NCBI RefSeq assembly: GCF_000022145.1
Contig: NC_011891.1
Span: forward strand, 434,001 to 498,000
From: Anaeromyxobacter dehalogenans 2CP-1
GTDB lineage: Bacteria; Myxococcota; Myxococcia; Myxococcales; Anaeromyxobacteraceae
DNA length: 64,000 nucleotides
Direction of reading: 5' to 3'
The notes below the pieces were generated by a model that saw only the letters and a list, made by a program, of their open reading frames with translations, was not told where the DNA came from and did not search any database. The stretch's first letter is position 1, and each line of letters begins with the position of its first letter. Of the stretch, positions 40,067 to 48,966 are shown in pieces. The position numbers and the translations under genes are program-made.

Positions 40067-41161
40067 GTGGTGCGGCTCCGCGACGCCGTGGTGGTGGGCG
40101 GCGGACCGGCGGGGCTCGCCTTCGCCGCCGCCGCGGCCGCGCGCGGGCTCGACGTGCTCGTGCTGGAGCGCCGGCGGGGACCGGTCGACAAGGCGTGCGG
40201 CGAGGGCATCCTCCCGGCCGGCGTGGCCGCGCTCGAGCGCCTCGGGCTGCGCGCGCGCCTCGGGCCGGCGCAGGCGCGGCCCCTGCGCGAGCTGCGCTGG
40301 GTGGACGCGTCGGGGGCCGCGGCCAGGCTGGTGCTGCCCGGGCCGGGAGGGCTGGGGGTGCGGCGGCTGGCGCTCGAGGCCGCGCTCCGCGCGCGGGCGC
40401 GGGAGGCCGGCGCGGAGCTCCAGGAAGGCGCCGAGGTGACGGAGCACCGCGTGCTCGCCGACCGGGTGCGGATCGCGGTCGCGGGCGGCGCGGCGGCGGA
40501 AGGGCGGGTGCTCGTCGCCGCGGACGGGCTCGGCTCCCCCACGCGGCGGCGGGCCGGCCTGGAGCGGCCCGTGCGCGCGCCGGAGCGCTTCGGGGTCCGG
40601 CGCCACGTGGACGTCCCGGACGCCGGCGACGCCGTCGAGGTGCACTTCGGGGACGGGGTGGAGGCCTACGTGACGCCGGTGGGCCCGCGGCAGGTCGGGG
40701 TCGCGTTCCTGTTCGAGCGCGGGGCGGCGCGCTCGTTCGAGGCGCTGCTCGGGCGGTTCCCGGCGCTCGCGGCGCGGCTCGAGGGGGCGGCCTTCGCGAG
40801 CCCGGCCCGCGGCGCCGGCCCCCTGGCGCGCGCCGCCCGGGCGCGCGTGGCGGACCGGCTCGTGCTGCTCGGCGACGCCGCCGGCTACCTGGACGCCGTC
40901 ACCGGGGAAGGGCTCTCGCTCGCCTTCGGGTGCGCCCTCGACCTCGCCGCGCTGCTCCCGGGCGCGCTGGCCCGCGGCGCCACCGCCCGCGACCTCGGGG
41001 CCTACGAGGCCGCGTGGCGGCGCCGCTACGGACCGTACGCCCGCTGGACCCGGCTCGTGCTCGCGCTCGCGCGCCACCCGGCCGTGCGGCGGCGCGTCAT
41101 CGCCCTCGCGGCCGCGGCCCCGCGCCCGTTCGAGCGGGCGGTCGCGGCCGCGGTGGGGTGA
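40067..41161 (+). CDS. FAD-dependent oxidoreductase (geranylgeranyl-reductase/PHBH-like)
   Basis: 364 residues from GTG at 40067, three bases after the ligase stop. N-terminal dinucleotide fold VVVGGGPAGLAFA, then KACGEGILPAGVAALERLG and LGDAAGYLDAVTGEGLSLAF, as in flavin monooxygenases and geranylgeranyl reductases. In this cluster it may hydroxylate or reduce the polyketide. Quinone or lipid reduction is an alternative. Confidence 0.85.
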   Translation: MVRLRDAVVVGGGPAGLAFAAAAAARGLDVLVLERRRGPVDKACGEGILPAGVAALERLGLRARLGPAQARPLRELRWVDASGAAARLVLPGPGGLGVRRLALEAALRARAREAGAELQEGAEVTEHRVLADRVRIAVAGGAAAEGRVLVAADGLGSPTRRRAGLERPVRAPERFGVRRHVDVPDAGDAVEVHFGDGVEAYVTPVGPRQVGVAFLFERGAARSFEALLGRFPALAARLEGAAFASPARGAGPLARAARARVADRLVLLGDAAGYLDAVTGEGLSLAFGCALDLAALLPGALARGATARDLGAYEAAWRRRYGPYARWTRLVLALARHPAVRRRVIALAAAAPRPFERAVAAAVG

Positions 41162-41270
41162 GGGCGAGAGCGTCCGCCGCCATCGCACACCGCGCCCGTC
41201 CCTGCGCCCAGCGCCTCCACCGACGCGTCCCGTGGACGGGGGGCCGGTCGATTGGTTCACTGTGGGGAAC

Positions 41271-41282
41271 ACCACTCGTGGT
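41271..41282 (+). promoter_or_regulatory. ACCAC-TC-GTGGT palindrome before the lipoprotein operon
   Basis: A perfect 5-bp half-site palindrome. TAGCGT at 41282-41287 could be the -10, with TTGGTT upstream as a weak -35. The ATG is 46 bp downstream with GGAGGAGAG. Possible operator; the regulator is unknown. Confidence 0.35.
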
Positions 41283-41327
41283 AGCGTGCCGCGTCCCTTT
41301 CCCGCACCCGGTGCGGAGGAGAGTCCG

Positions 41328-42293
41328 ATGCGGATCCGGTTCGCCCTGCCGGTGGCGGCGCTGGCGCTCCAGGCGTGCGCCACCGTCTCGCAGCCTCCGG
41401 TGGAGGTGGAGTCCCCCGTCCCCAAGGCCGCCCAGGTCGCTGCCCAGCAGCAGGCGCAGGCGCCCGCGCCGTCGGCCAAGCGCTACAAGACCCGGATCGC
41501 CATCGCGCGGTTCACGAACGAGACGAGCTACGGCCGCTCGCTGCTGAACGACGCCGATCTCGATCGGATCGGCAAGCAGGCCTCCGACATGCTGGCGTCG
41601 CGCCTCGTCATGTCGGGCAACTTCGTGGTGCTCGAGCGCCCCGATCTGCAGAAGCTCGAGCGCGAGCAGGCGCTCCGGGGCGTCGCCGGCCTGGTGGGCG
41701 CCGACACGGTGATCTCCGGCTCGGTGACCGAGTTCGGCCGCTCGGTCGGGGGCAAGAAGGGCTTCCTCAGCAGCACCAAGGTCCAGACCGCCCGCGCCAA
41801 GGTGGACATCCGCCTGGTGGACGTGAAGACCGGCCACGCGTACTTCTCCGCGCTCGGCGCCGGCGAGGCGAGCACCGAGTCCGGCGAGATCGCCGGCTTC
41901 GGCAGCCGCGCCGAGTACGACGCGACCCTGAACGACCGCGCCATCGCGGCCGCGATCTCCGACGTGATCGACCGCCTGGTCTCCACGCTCGCCGCCCGCC
42001 CCTGGCGCTCCGACATCCTGGAGGTGCAGGGCAGGCAGGTGTTCATCTCCGGCGGCCGCCACCAGGGCGTCCGCGAGGGCGACGTGCTCGCGGTGATGGA
42101 GGCGGGCAACACGGTGAAGAGCCGCCAGACCGGGTTCGAGGTGGCGCTCCCGCCGAAGCGCGTCGGGACGATCAAGGTGCTGTCGCTGTTCGGCGACGGC
42201 GAGACGAGCGAGGGCGCCGTGTGCGAGGTGACGTCCGGCACCATCGAGAAGGCCGTCCTCCCCAAGCTCTTCGTGGCCGAGGCCACGCCGTGA
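41328..42293 (+). CDS. CsgG/HfaB-like outer-membrane lipoprotein
   Basis: 321 residues. Signal peptide with lipobox LQACAT, a Gln/Ala/Pro linker, then a CsgG-type domain (KTRIAIARFTNETSYGRSLL, LASRLVMSGNFVVLERPDLQKL, GADTVISGSVTEFGRSVG). CsgG makes the curli export pore. Here there are no curlin genes, and the neighbours are a DUF4810 and a DUF799 lipoprotein, as in the three-gene GNA1162 cluster of Neisseria. First gene of a four-gene operon; GGAGGAGAG precedes the ATG. Confidence 0.88.
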   Translation: MRIRFALPVAALALQACATVSQPPVEVESPVPKAAQVAAQQQAQAPAPSAKRYKTRIAIARFTNETSYGRSLLNDADLDRIGKQASDMLASRLVMSGNFVVLERPDLQKLEREQALRGVAGLVGADTVISGSVTEFGRSVGGKKGFLSSTKVQTARAKVDIRLVDVKTGHAYFSALGAGEASTESGEIAGFGSRAEYDATLNDRAIAAAISDVIDRLVSTLAARPWRSDILEVQGRQVFISGGRHQGVREGDVLAVMEAGNTVKSRQTGFEVALPPKRVGTIKVLSLFGDGETSEGAVCEVTSGTIEKAVLPKLFVAEATP

Positions 42294-42301
42294 GGTACGC
42301 C

Positions 42302-42604
42302 ATGCGGAACGTGGTCTTCGCGGCGGCGGCCGCCGCGCTGGTGGCGGGCTGCGCCATGCCGCAGACGGTCGTGAAGACGGTCGAGAGCCGCCCCAGCCTG
42401 GCGGTGGCGGGCGCGCCCGCCGGCGCCGTGCTGGTGGTCGACGGGCAGCCGGTGGGCGAGGCGAGCGCGTACGACGGCAACCCCACCGTGCTGCGCGTCG
42501 AGCCGGGCACGCACCAGGTGGAGATCCGCGACCCGTCCGGCGCCGCGGTGTACCGCCAGACGGTGTTCGTGGAGAGCGAGCTGAAGACGGTGAGGGTGCA
42601 CTGA
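42302..42604 (+). CDS. Small lipoprotein with PEGA-like domain
   Basis: 100 residues. Signal peptide with lipobox LVAGC (C16), then one PEGA-like repeat (PAGAVLVVDGQPVGEAS and RVEPGTHQVEIRD). ATG 42302 with GAGG upstream is chosen; GTG 42290 would add four residues and overlap the previous stop. PEGA domains are surface-associated beta units. This gene is an addition to the usual three-gene CsgG/DUF4810/DUF799 set. Confidence 0.75.
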   Translation: MRNVVFAAAAAALVAGCAMPQTVVKTVESRPSLAVAGAPAGAVLVVDGQPVGEASAYDGNPTVLRVEPGTHQVEIRDPSGAAVYRQTVFVESELKTVRVH

Positions 42605-43086
42605 TGCGCGCGTCCCTCCGCGCGGTCCTCGTCCTCGCCGCGACCGCGGCCCTGCTCCAGGGGTGCGCGGGGCGCACGCTCTACCGCTGGGGCGCGTACG
42701 ACGACGCGCTGTACGCCCACTACAAGAACCCGCAGGACCGCGAGGCGTTCGTCGAGCGCCTGCGCGTCGTCATCGACGAGGCGGACCAGGCCGGGGAGAA
42801 GGTCCCGCCGGGCTGCTACGCCGAGTACGGCTACGCGCTCTACGAGGAGGCCAGGTACGAGGACGCCTCGCGCTACTTCAAGCTGGAGCGCGAGAGGTGG
42901 CCCGAGTCCGGCGTGCTCATGCAGAAGATGATCGGCCTCGCCGACCGGCGCGGGGGCAAGGAGCCGGTGCCGCCCGCGCCGGCGAAGCCCGCCAGCGCCC
43001 CGCCGAAGGCCACCAAGGCGCCCGCGAAGGCGCCGGCCAAGGCCGCCGCCACGCACGGCCCGGCCGGCGCGCTGGAGCGGAGGTGA
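42604..43086 (+). CDS. DUF4810-family lipoprotein
   Basis: 160 residues. Lipobox LLQGC, then TLYRWGAYDDALYAHYKNP and the helical YAEYGYALYEEARYEDASRYFKLE segment typical of DUF4810 (TPR-like). It ends in a Pro/Ala/Lys-rich tail (APAKPASAPPKATKAPAKAP) that may span the cell-wall layer. ATG overlaps the preceding stop (TGATG). Partner of the CsgG-like and DUF799 proteins; molecular role unknown. Confidence 0.85.
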   Translation: MRASLRAVLVLAATAALLQGCAGRTLYRWGAYDDALYAHYKNPQDREAFVERLRVVIDEADQAGEKVPPGCYAEYGYALYEEARYEDASRYFKLERERWPESGVLMQKMIGLADRRGGKEPVPPAPAKPASAPPKATKAPAKAPAKAAATHGPAGALERR

Positions 43087-43088
43087 AC

Positions 43089-43763
43089 ATGGAACGGCTC
43101 GCATCGCTCGCGGGACGCATCGCATCGCTCGCGGCGCTCGTCGCGCTGCTCTCCGCCTGCGGCACCGCCCAGGTCAAGAAGGACTACGGCGCGTTCAACA
43201 CCGCCCGCCCGCGCGCCATCCTGGTGGTGCCGGTGGTGAACAAGAGCGTCGAGATCGACGCGCCGGAGTACTTCCTCTCCACGCTGCCGGTGCCGGTGGC
43301 GGAGCGCGGCTACTACGTGTTCCCGGTGAACCTGGTGAAGCGCGTGCTCGAGGACGACGGCCTCGCCGACGCCTCGCTGGTGCACGGCGCCGACCCGGTG
43401 CGCCTCTGCTCGCTGTTCGGGGCCGACGCGGTGCTCCTCGCCTCCATCGAGAAGTGGGAGGCGAAGTACATGGTCGTCACCACGCAGGTGAACGTCGAGT
43501 TCGAGTACGTGCTGAAGGACGGCAAGACCGGCCAGACGCTCTGGACCGAGCGCCGGTCCATGAGCTACCAGCCCAGCAACTCCGGGGGCGGCCTCATCGG
43601 CGCGCTGGTGAACGCCGCCGTGACGAAGGCCTCGCCGAACTACATGCCGCTGGCACGGCAGGCGAACGCGCAGGCGTTCGCGTGGCCCGGCCCCGGCTTC
43701 CCCGCCGGACCGTATCGCCCGGAGTACGGCCAGGACCTCCAGGTCATGGCCGCGCAGCCCTGA
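43089..43763 (+). CDS. DUF799 / GNA1162-family lipoprotein
   Basis: 224 residues. Lipobox LLSACGT, then RPRAILVVPVVNKSVEIDAPEYFLSTLPVPVAERGYYVFPV, the GNA1162 (TolB N-domain-like) signature, and GADAVLLASIEKWEAKYMV. Neisserial GNA1162 lies in the same gene set. Transport or envelope assembly is proposed for the family but not proven. ATG 43089 follows the upstream stop by two bases. Confidence 0.87.
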   Translation: MERLASLAGRIASLAALVALLSACGTAQVKKDYGAFNTARPRAILVVPVVNKSVEIDAPEYFLSTLPVPVAERGYYVFPVNLVKRVLEDDGLADASLVHGADPVRLCSLFGADAVLLASIEKWEAKYMVVTTQVNVEFEYVLKDGKTGQTLWTERRSMSYQPSNSGGGLIGALVNAAVTKASPNYMPLARQANAQAFAWPGPGFPAGPYRPEYGQDLQVMAAQP

Positions 43764-43821
43764 GCGCGGGACCGCCGGCGCTCGCATCCGGGGGCGCCGG
43801 CGGGTAGGCTCCCGCCGCCCC

Positions 43822-44550
43822 ATGTCCAAGCTCCTCCTGTTCTACCTGCTGGTCCAGCTGACCGGCAGCCCGCTCGGCGCCCTCGCGCTCCTGCTCGCCG
43901 TCTGGTGGGCGACCGATCGGATGACGGTCGGCGTCCTGCCCGATCCGCTCCGTGGCGTCGCCCGCTGGCGCCGCCGGCTCCAGCTCGCCCGCGCGCTGGA
44001 GGTGAACCCGCACGACCGCCGCGCGCGGCTCGAGCTCGCCGATCTCCTGCTGGCCGGGCGCCGCCCGGCCCGCGCCGCCCAGGTGCTCCGGCCCAACGTG
44101 GAGGCGGGGGACGAGGACGCGCACACCGCGTTCCTGATGGGCGCGGCGCTCGGCCGGAGCGGCCAGTCCGACCCGGCGGAGCGCGCGCTGGCCGTGGCCC
44201 GCGCCGCGGATCCCGACTTCCGGGCCGGGGAGATCGACCTCGAGCTCGGGCGGCAGCGCCTCGGCCGCGGCGATGCCGCCGGCGCCCGCGAGGCGCTGGA
44301 GCGGCTCCTGGTGGAGCGGCCCGGCTCGGTGGAGGGGCGGCTCTGGCTGGCGCGCGCGCTCGACAAGCTCGGGGACCGGGACGGCGCGCGCCGCCGGCGC
44401 GAGGAGGGCTGGCGCGAGTACGTCTCGCTGCCCCGCTTCCACCGCAAGCACGAGCGCCCGTTCGCGTGGCGGCTGCAGCCCTGGCGCCCTACGGCGGTCG
44501 CCCTGGGCGTGGTGCTGGTCCTCGCCGCGGTCGCCGCCGCGGCCGGTTGA
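43822..44550 (+). CDS. TPR-containing membrane protein
   Basis: 242 residues. A hydrophobic N-terminal helix (LLLFYLLVQLTGSPLGALALLLAVWWA), TPR-type helix pairs (about 55-190: NPHDRRARLELADLLLAGRRPARAAQVL and repeats), and a C-terminal membrane helix. It is similar in layout to small TPR scaffold proteins of the inner membrane. Function unknown. TAGGCT at 43805-43810 may be its -10. It follows the lipoprotein operon by 58 bp. Confidence 0.72.
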   Translation: MSKLLLFYLLVQLTGSPLGALALLLAVWWATDRMTVGVLPDPLRGVARWRRRLQLARALEVNPHDRRARLELADLLLAGRRPARAAQVLRPNVEAGDEDAHTAFLMGAALGRSGQSDPAERALAVARAADPDFRAGEIDLELGRQRLGRGDAAGAREALERLLVERPGSVEGRLWLARALDKLGDRDGARRRREEGWREYVSLPRFHRKHERPFAWRLQPWRPTAVALGVVLVLAAVAAAAG

Positions 44551-44667
44551 CGCACCGCGCATCGCCGGGGACGCCCCGGCGTTCCGCCCCATCACGGCCC
44601 GCCCCGCAGAATCAAGACCGTTTCGCGGACCGCTCCTGGCTAGGATGGCCACAAAGGAGAACCCATC

Positions 44668-45666
44668 ATGCGCGCCACCGTCCTGGGCGCCGGTTCCTGG
44701 GGAACCGCGCTCGCCTCGCTCCTCGCCGGCAAGGGCTACACCGTCACCTCGTGGGACAAGGACGCCGCCGTCCTCGACGACATCGCGCGCAACCACCGCA
44801 ACGAGCGCTACCTGCCCGGCCTGCAGCTCCCGCCGACGCTGCACGCCAGCGGCGAGGTCGCGAAGGCGCTGGAGGGCGCAGAGCTGGTGGTCCTCGCCGT
44901 GCCCTCGCACGCCGTCCGCCCGGTGGTGATCGAGGCGAAGCGCCACGTGCACGCCGGGACGCCCATCGTCTGCGTCGCGAAGGGCATCGAGCTCGACACG
45001 CTCATGACCATGACCGAGGTCATCGAGGACGTGCTGCCGGTCCCGCTCCATCCCTACCTGGCGGTCCTCTCCGGCCCGTCCTTCGCGAAGGAGGTCGCGA
45101 AGGGCCTGCCCACCGCGGTCACGGTGGCCGCGCGCTGGGAGCGGATCGCGAAGCAGGTGCAGGACGCCTTCCACACCAAGACCTTCCGCCCGTACACCTC
45201 CGGTGACGTGGTGGGCTGCGAGATCGGCGGCTGCGTGAAGAACGTGGTCGCCATCGCGGCCGGCATCTCCGACGGCATGGGCTTCGGCGCGAACGCCATG
45301 GCGGCGCTCGTCACCCGCGGGCTCGCCGAGATCACGCGGCTCGCGGTGCGCAAGGGCGCGAACCCGCTCACGCTGTCCGGCCTGGCCGGCCTGGGCGACC
45401 TGGTGCTGACCTGCTCGTCGGACCTGTCGCGCAACCGCACCGTCGGGCGCGGGCTCGCGGCGGGCAAGACCGCCGACGCGATCCAGCGCGAGCTCGGGCA
45501 GGTGGCGGAGGGCGTGCGCAACGCGCGCAGCGCGCGGGAGCTGGCGAAGCGGCTGGGCGTGGAGATGCCCATCACCGAGGCGATCTACCGGGTGCTGTAC
45601 GAGGGGCTCGCGCCGCGCGAGGCGGTGACGGCGCTCATGATGCGCGAGACCAAGCCCGAGCTGTGA
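44668..45666 (+). CDS. gpsA: NAD(P)-dependent glycerol-3-phosphate dehydrogenase
   Basis: 332 residues. It reduces dihydroxyacetone phosphate to sn-glycerol-3-phosphate for phospholipid synthesis. [20 protein letters not shown] is the NAD site; [39 protein letters not shown] and [11 protein letters not shown] follow. AAAGGAG precedes the ATG and TAGGAT (44641-44646) is a plausible -10. Confidence 0.96.
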
Positions 45667-45777
45667 CCGGCGCCGGGCGCGCACGGGGACCGCGCCGCCG
45701 TGGCCCCGCGCGCACCGCGGGTGCGGTCCCGCACCGGCCCCGTGCGGATCGGCCCGGGGCGAAGTACACATGAGGCC

Positions 45778-47724
45778 ATGTCCGAGCCCCTGCGCCCCGA
45801 GGCCTCCCGCGAGCTGACCGGCACGCCGCCCGCCTTCACGGAGGGTTGCCGCCGCGACATGGACCGCGCCCGCGCCGAGGCCGCCCGGGCCCGCGCGCTC
45901 GGGCCGGCGGGCGGCCTGGCCACGCTGGAGGCGTTCGACGCGGCGTTCGCGGCGCTCTCCGAGGCCGCCTCGCGCGCGAGCCTGGCGCGCAACGTCCACC
46001 CGGATCCGGCGCTGCGCGACGCGGCCGAGGCCGCGGAGCGCGAGGTGGACGCGCTCTCCACCGAGCTGTCGCTCGACCGCGGCCTGTACGACGCGCTCGC
46101 GGGGCTCGACCCCTCGGGCCTCGACGCCCCCACCCGCCACCTCGTGGAGAAGAGCCTGCGCGACTTCCGCCGGGCCGGCGTGGACCGCGACGACGCCACC
46201 CGCGCGCGCGTGAAGGCGCTCCGCGAGGAGCTGGTGCGGGTGGGGCAGGAGTTCGGGCGCAACATCAAGGACGACGTGCGCCGGCTGGAGGTCGAGCCGG
46301 CCGCGCTGGACGGGCTCCCCGAGGACTGGCGCCGCGCGCACGCGCCCGGGCCGGACGGCCGGGTGACGCTCACCACCGACAACACCGACTACGTGCCGTT
46401 CCTGACGTACGCGCGGAGCGCGGCGGCGCGCGAGGCGCTCTGGCGGCTCTACCGGCTGCGCGGCCACCCGCGCAACCTCGAGGTCCTCTCGCGCATGCTG
46501 GCGCGGCGCGCCGACCTGGCGCGGCTGCTCGGGTACCCGAGCTGGGCCGCCTACGTCACCGAGGACAAGATGATCGGGAGCGACGGCGCCGCGGCCGACT
46601 TCATCGAGCGGATCGCGCGCGCCGCCGAGGCGCGCATGCGGCGGGACCACGCCCAGCTCCTCGAGCGCAAGCGCGAGGAGCGCCCCGACGCCGACCGCGT
46701 CGAGCCCTGGGACTCGGCCTGGCTCCAGGAGCGGGTGAAGGCGGAGCGCTACGGCTTCGACTCGCAGTCGGTGCGGCCGTACTTCGAGTACCAGCGCGTG
46801 AAGCAGGGGGTGCTGGACGTCACCGGGCGGATCTTCGGCATCGCCTACCGCCGCGCGCCGGACGCGCCGGTGTGGCACCCGGAGGTCGAGGCCTGGGACG
46901 TGATCGAGGACGGCGCGCTGCTCGGCCGCGTGTACCTCGACATGCACCCGCGCGACGGCAAGTACAAGCACTACGCCCAGTTCACGCTCGCGTCGGGCCA
47001 GGCCGGCCGGCGGCTGCCGGAGGGCGTGCTGGTGTGCAACTTCCCGCGCCCGGCCCCGGGCGCGCCGGCGCTCATGGAGCACGGCGACGTCCGCACGTTC
47101 TTCCACGAGTTCGGCCACCTGCTGCACCACGTGCTCGGCGGGCACACGCGCTGGGCGGGCCAGTCCGGCGTCGCGACCGAGTGGGACTTCGTGGAGGCGC
47201 CCTCGCAGATGCTGGAGGAGTGGGTGTGGGACCCGGAGGTCCTCGCCACCTTCGCGCGCCACGTCGACACCGGCGAGCCCATCCCCGCCGAGCTCGTGGC
47301 GCGGATGAAGGCGGCCGACGAGTACGGCAAGGGCCTGATGGTGCGGCAGCAGATGTTCTACGCCGCGACCAGCCTCGAGCTGCACCGGCGCGATCCCGGC
47401 GCGCTCGACACCACCGCGCTCGTCGCCGAGCTGCAGGAGCGCTACACGCCGTTCCGCCACGTGCCGGGGACCTACTTCCAGGAGTCCTTCGGGCACCTCG
47501 ACGGGTACAGCGCCATTTACTATACGTACATGTGGTCGCTCGTGATCGCGAAGGACCTGTTCGGCCCGTTCCGCGAGGCCGGGCTGCTCGATCCCGCCCC
47601 CGCCCGCCGCTACCGCCGGGCCGTGCTGGAGCCGGGCGGCTCCAAGCCCGCGGCGGAGCTGGTGAAGGACTTCCTCGGTCGGCCGCACGCCTTCGACGCG
47701 TTCGCCGCCTGGCTCGAGGCCTGA
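45778..47724 (+). CDS. M3-family zinc oligopeptidase
   Basis: 648 residues. The zinc motif HEFGH is at 443-447 (FFHEFGHLLHH), with the third ligand glutamate downstream. Family M3 (thimet oligopeptidase/oligopeptidase A) cleaves short peptides. No signal peptide, so cytoplasmic. ATG 45778 is chosen over 45700 because TACACA (45765-45770) lies seven bases before it and a GAGG is adjacent. Confidence 0.92.
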   Translation: MSEPLRPEASRELTGTPPAFTEGCRRDMDRARAEAARARALGPAGGLATLEAFDAAFAALSEAASRASLARNVHPDPALRDAAEAAEREVDALSTELSLDRGLYDALAGLDPSGLDAPTRHLVEKSLRDFRRAGVDRDDATRARVKALREELVRVGQEFGRNIKDDVRRLEVEPAALDGLPEDWRRAHAPGPDGRVTLTTDNTDYVPFLTYARSAAAREALWRLYRLRGHPRNLEVLSRMLARRADLARLLGYPSWAAYVTEDKMIGSDGAAADFIERIARAAEARMRRDHAQLLERKREERPDADRVEPWDSAWLQERVKAERYGFDSQSVRPYFEYQRVKQGVLDVTGRIFGIAYRRAPDAPVWHPEVEAWDVIEDGALLGRVYLDMHPRDGKYKHYAQFTLASGQAGRRLPEGVLVCNFPRPAPGAPALMEHGDVRTFFHEFGHLLHHVLGGHTRWAGQSGVATEWDFVEAPSQMLEEWVWDPEVLATFARHVDTGEPIPAELVARMKAADEYGKGLMVRQQMFYAATSLELHRRDPGALDTTALVAELQERYTPFRHVPGTYFQESFGHLDGYSAIYYTYMWSLVIAKDLFGPFREAGLLDPAPARRYRRAVLEPGGSKPAAELVKDFLGRPHAFDAFAAWLEA

Positions 47725-47967
47725 GAGCACGTGAACCCATCCCCTCCCGTCGCCGCGGCGGCCGATCCGCGTCGCATCGCGTCGTTGCTCCTCCCTCACA
47801 TGCCGACGGGCATGCTCGGTCGTCGCGCCTCGCGCTGCTCGCGGCTCGACCGCCTGGCTCGGTCCGGGGATGGATTCACGCGCTCTGAGCCCGGCTCGCC
47901 TCCCTCCGTCGCCGGCAGACTCGATCGCGGCATGGCGGGCCGCCGCAGCCCCGCCTATGTCCTTTCG
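47725..47967. other. Intergenic region without a gene
   Basis: 243 bp between the M3 peptidase and the flavin reductase. It has a long frame continuous with the reductase (47731 on), but its Arg/Ser/Pro composition is shadow-like and the family N-terminus begins later. No RNA motif found. Confidence 0.4.
47956..47961 (+). promoter_or_regulatory. -10 hexamer, leaderless geometry (flavin reductase)
   Basis: TATGTC, exactly six bases, then ATG 47968. No Shine-Dalgarno sequence. Confidence 0.4.
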
Positions 47968-48909
47968 ATGAGCGAGCCTGCCCTCGAGACCCGCGCCATC
48001 CGCACCGCCGTCCCGCCGGAGGGCGAGCCGGTCCGCGCCGAGGTCCCGCGGCGGCGCATCAAGGACCTCGAGGTGATGGTCGCCGACGTCATCCAGGAGA
48101 CGCCGGACACCACCACGCTCGTGCTCTTCACCGGCAACGATCGGCTCGACTACCTGGCCGGCCACTTCCTGACCATCGACCCGCGCCAGTTCCCGGCGCT
48201 CGAGCGATGGGTGGCCTACCTCGAGGACCTCAAGGGGAAGCGCGAGGCGCCGCGCGCCTACTCGCTGGCGTCCGCGCCGCACGAGCGCTACCTCGCCATC
48301 ACGGTGAAGGAGGAGACGTACCAGAGCGGGCGCACGCGGTACCCGCCGCTCCTCTCGCCGATGCTGGTGCGGCGCACGCCGCGCGGCAGCCGCTTCGTCA
48401 TCACCGGCTTCACCGGGCCCTACGTGCTGCCTCCGCGCGTGGAGGAGAAGACCGACCACCTCGTGCACGTGGTGGCCGGCTCCGGCTCGGTGCCGAACTG
48501 GTCGATCCTGAAGCACGCGCTCCGCGAGCACCCGCGCCTGCGCCACACGTTCGTCTACTCGAACCGGACCTGGGACGACGTCATCTACCGCGACGGCCTG
48601 CGCCAGCTCGAGGCCGAGCACCCCGACCGGCTGCGGGTGGTGCACACGCTCACCCGCGAGCCGGAGCCGGAGCGCCACGGGCCCGGCGTGCGGCGCGGCC
48701 GCATCTCGGCGGAGCTCCTCCGCGAGCTCGTCCCGGATCCGCGCGCCGCGCTCTGGTACGCCTGCGGCCCCGCGGTCGGGCCCATCGAGCGCGCCGCCGC
48801 GAAGGAGCGCGGCGAGACCCCCGCCCCCCGGTTCCTGGAGGCCGCGCTCGCCGCGCTGGACGAGCTCGGCGTGCCGCGCGACCGGGTGAAGCGCGAGTCG
48901 TACGGGTAG
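47968..48909 (+). CDS. FAD/NAD(P)-binding ferredoxin-reductase-like oxidoreductase
   Basis: 313 residues. The FAD-binding domain carries APRAYSLASAP (the RxYS motif) and the NAD(P) domain carries VHVVAGSGSVPNWSILKHAL and LWYACGPAVG. It resembles the reductase part of oxygenases and sulfur/iron reductases, but has no [2Fe-2S] ferredoxin domain. Natural partner unknown. Start at ATG 47968, directly after TATGTC-N6. Confidence 0.82.
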   Translation: MSEPALETRAIRTAVPPEGEPVRAEVPRRRIKDLEVMVADVIQETPDTTTLVLFTGNDRLDYLAGHFLTIDPRQFPALERWVAYLEDLKGKREAPRAYSLASAPHERYLAITVKEETYQSGRTRYPPLLSPMLVRRTPRGSRFVITGFTGPYVLPPRVEEKTDHLVHVVAGSGSVPNWSILKHALREHPRLRHTFVYSNRTWDDVIYRDGLRQLEAEHPDRLRVVHTLTREPEPERHGPGVRRGRISAELLRELVPDPRAALWYACGPAVGPIERAAAKERGETPAPRFLEAALAALDELGVPRDRVKRESYG

Positions 48910-48966
48910 CGCCCCGCGCCATTCCGTGGCGCCCGCGCGCGCGACGATCTACCTTTCCGCCCGCCC

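Noticed and set aside
47731-47967. Upstream extension of the flavin reductase by 79 residues
   Set aside because: The extension is Arg/Ser/Pro-rich without family similarity, and TATGTC-N6-ATG supports the later start.
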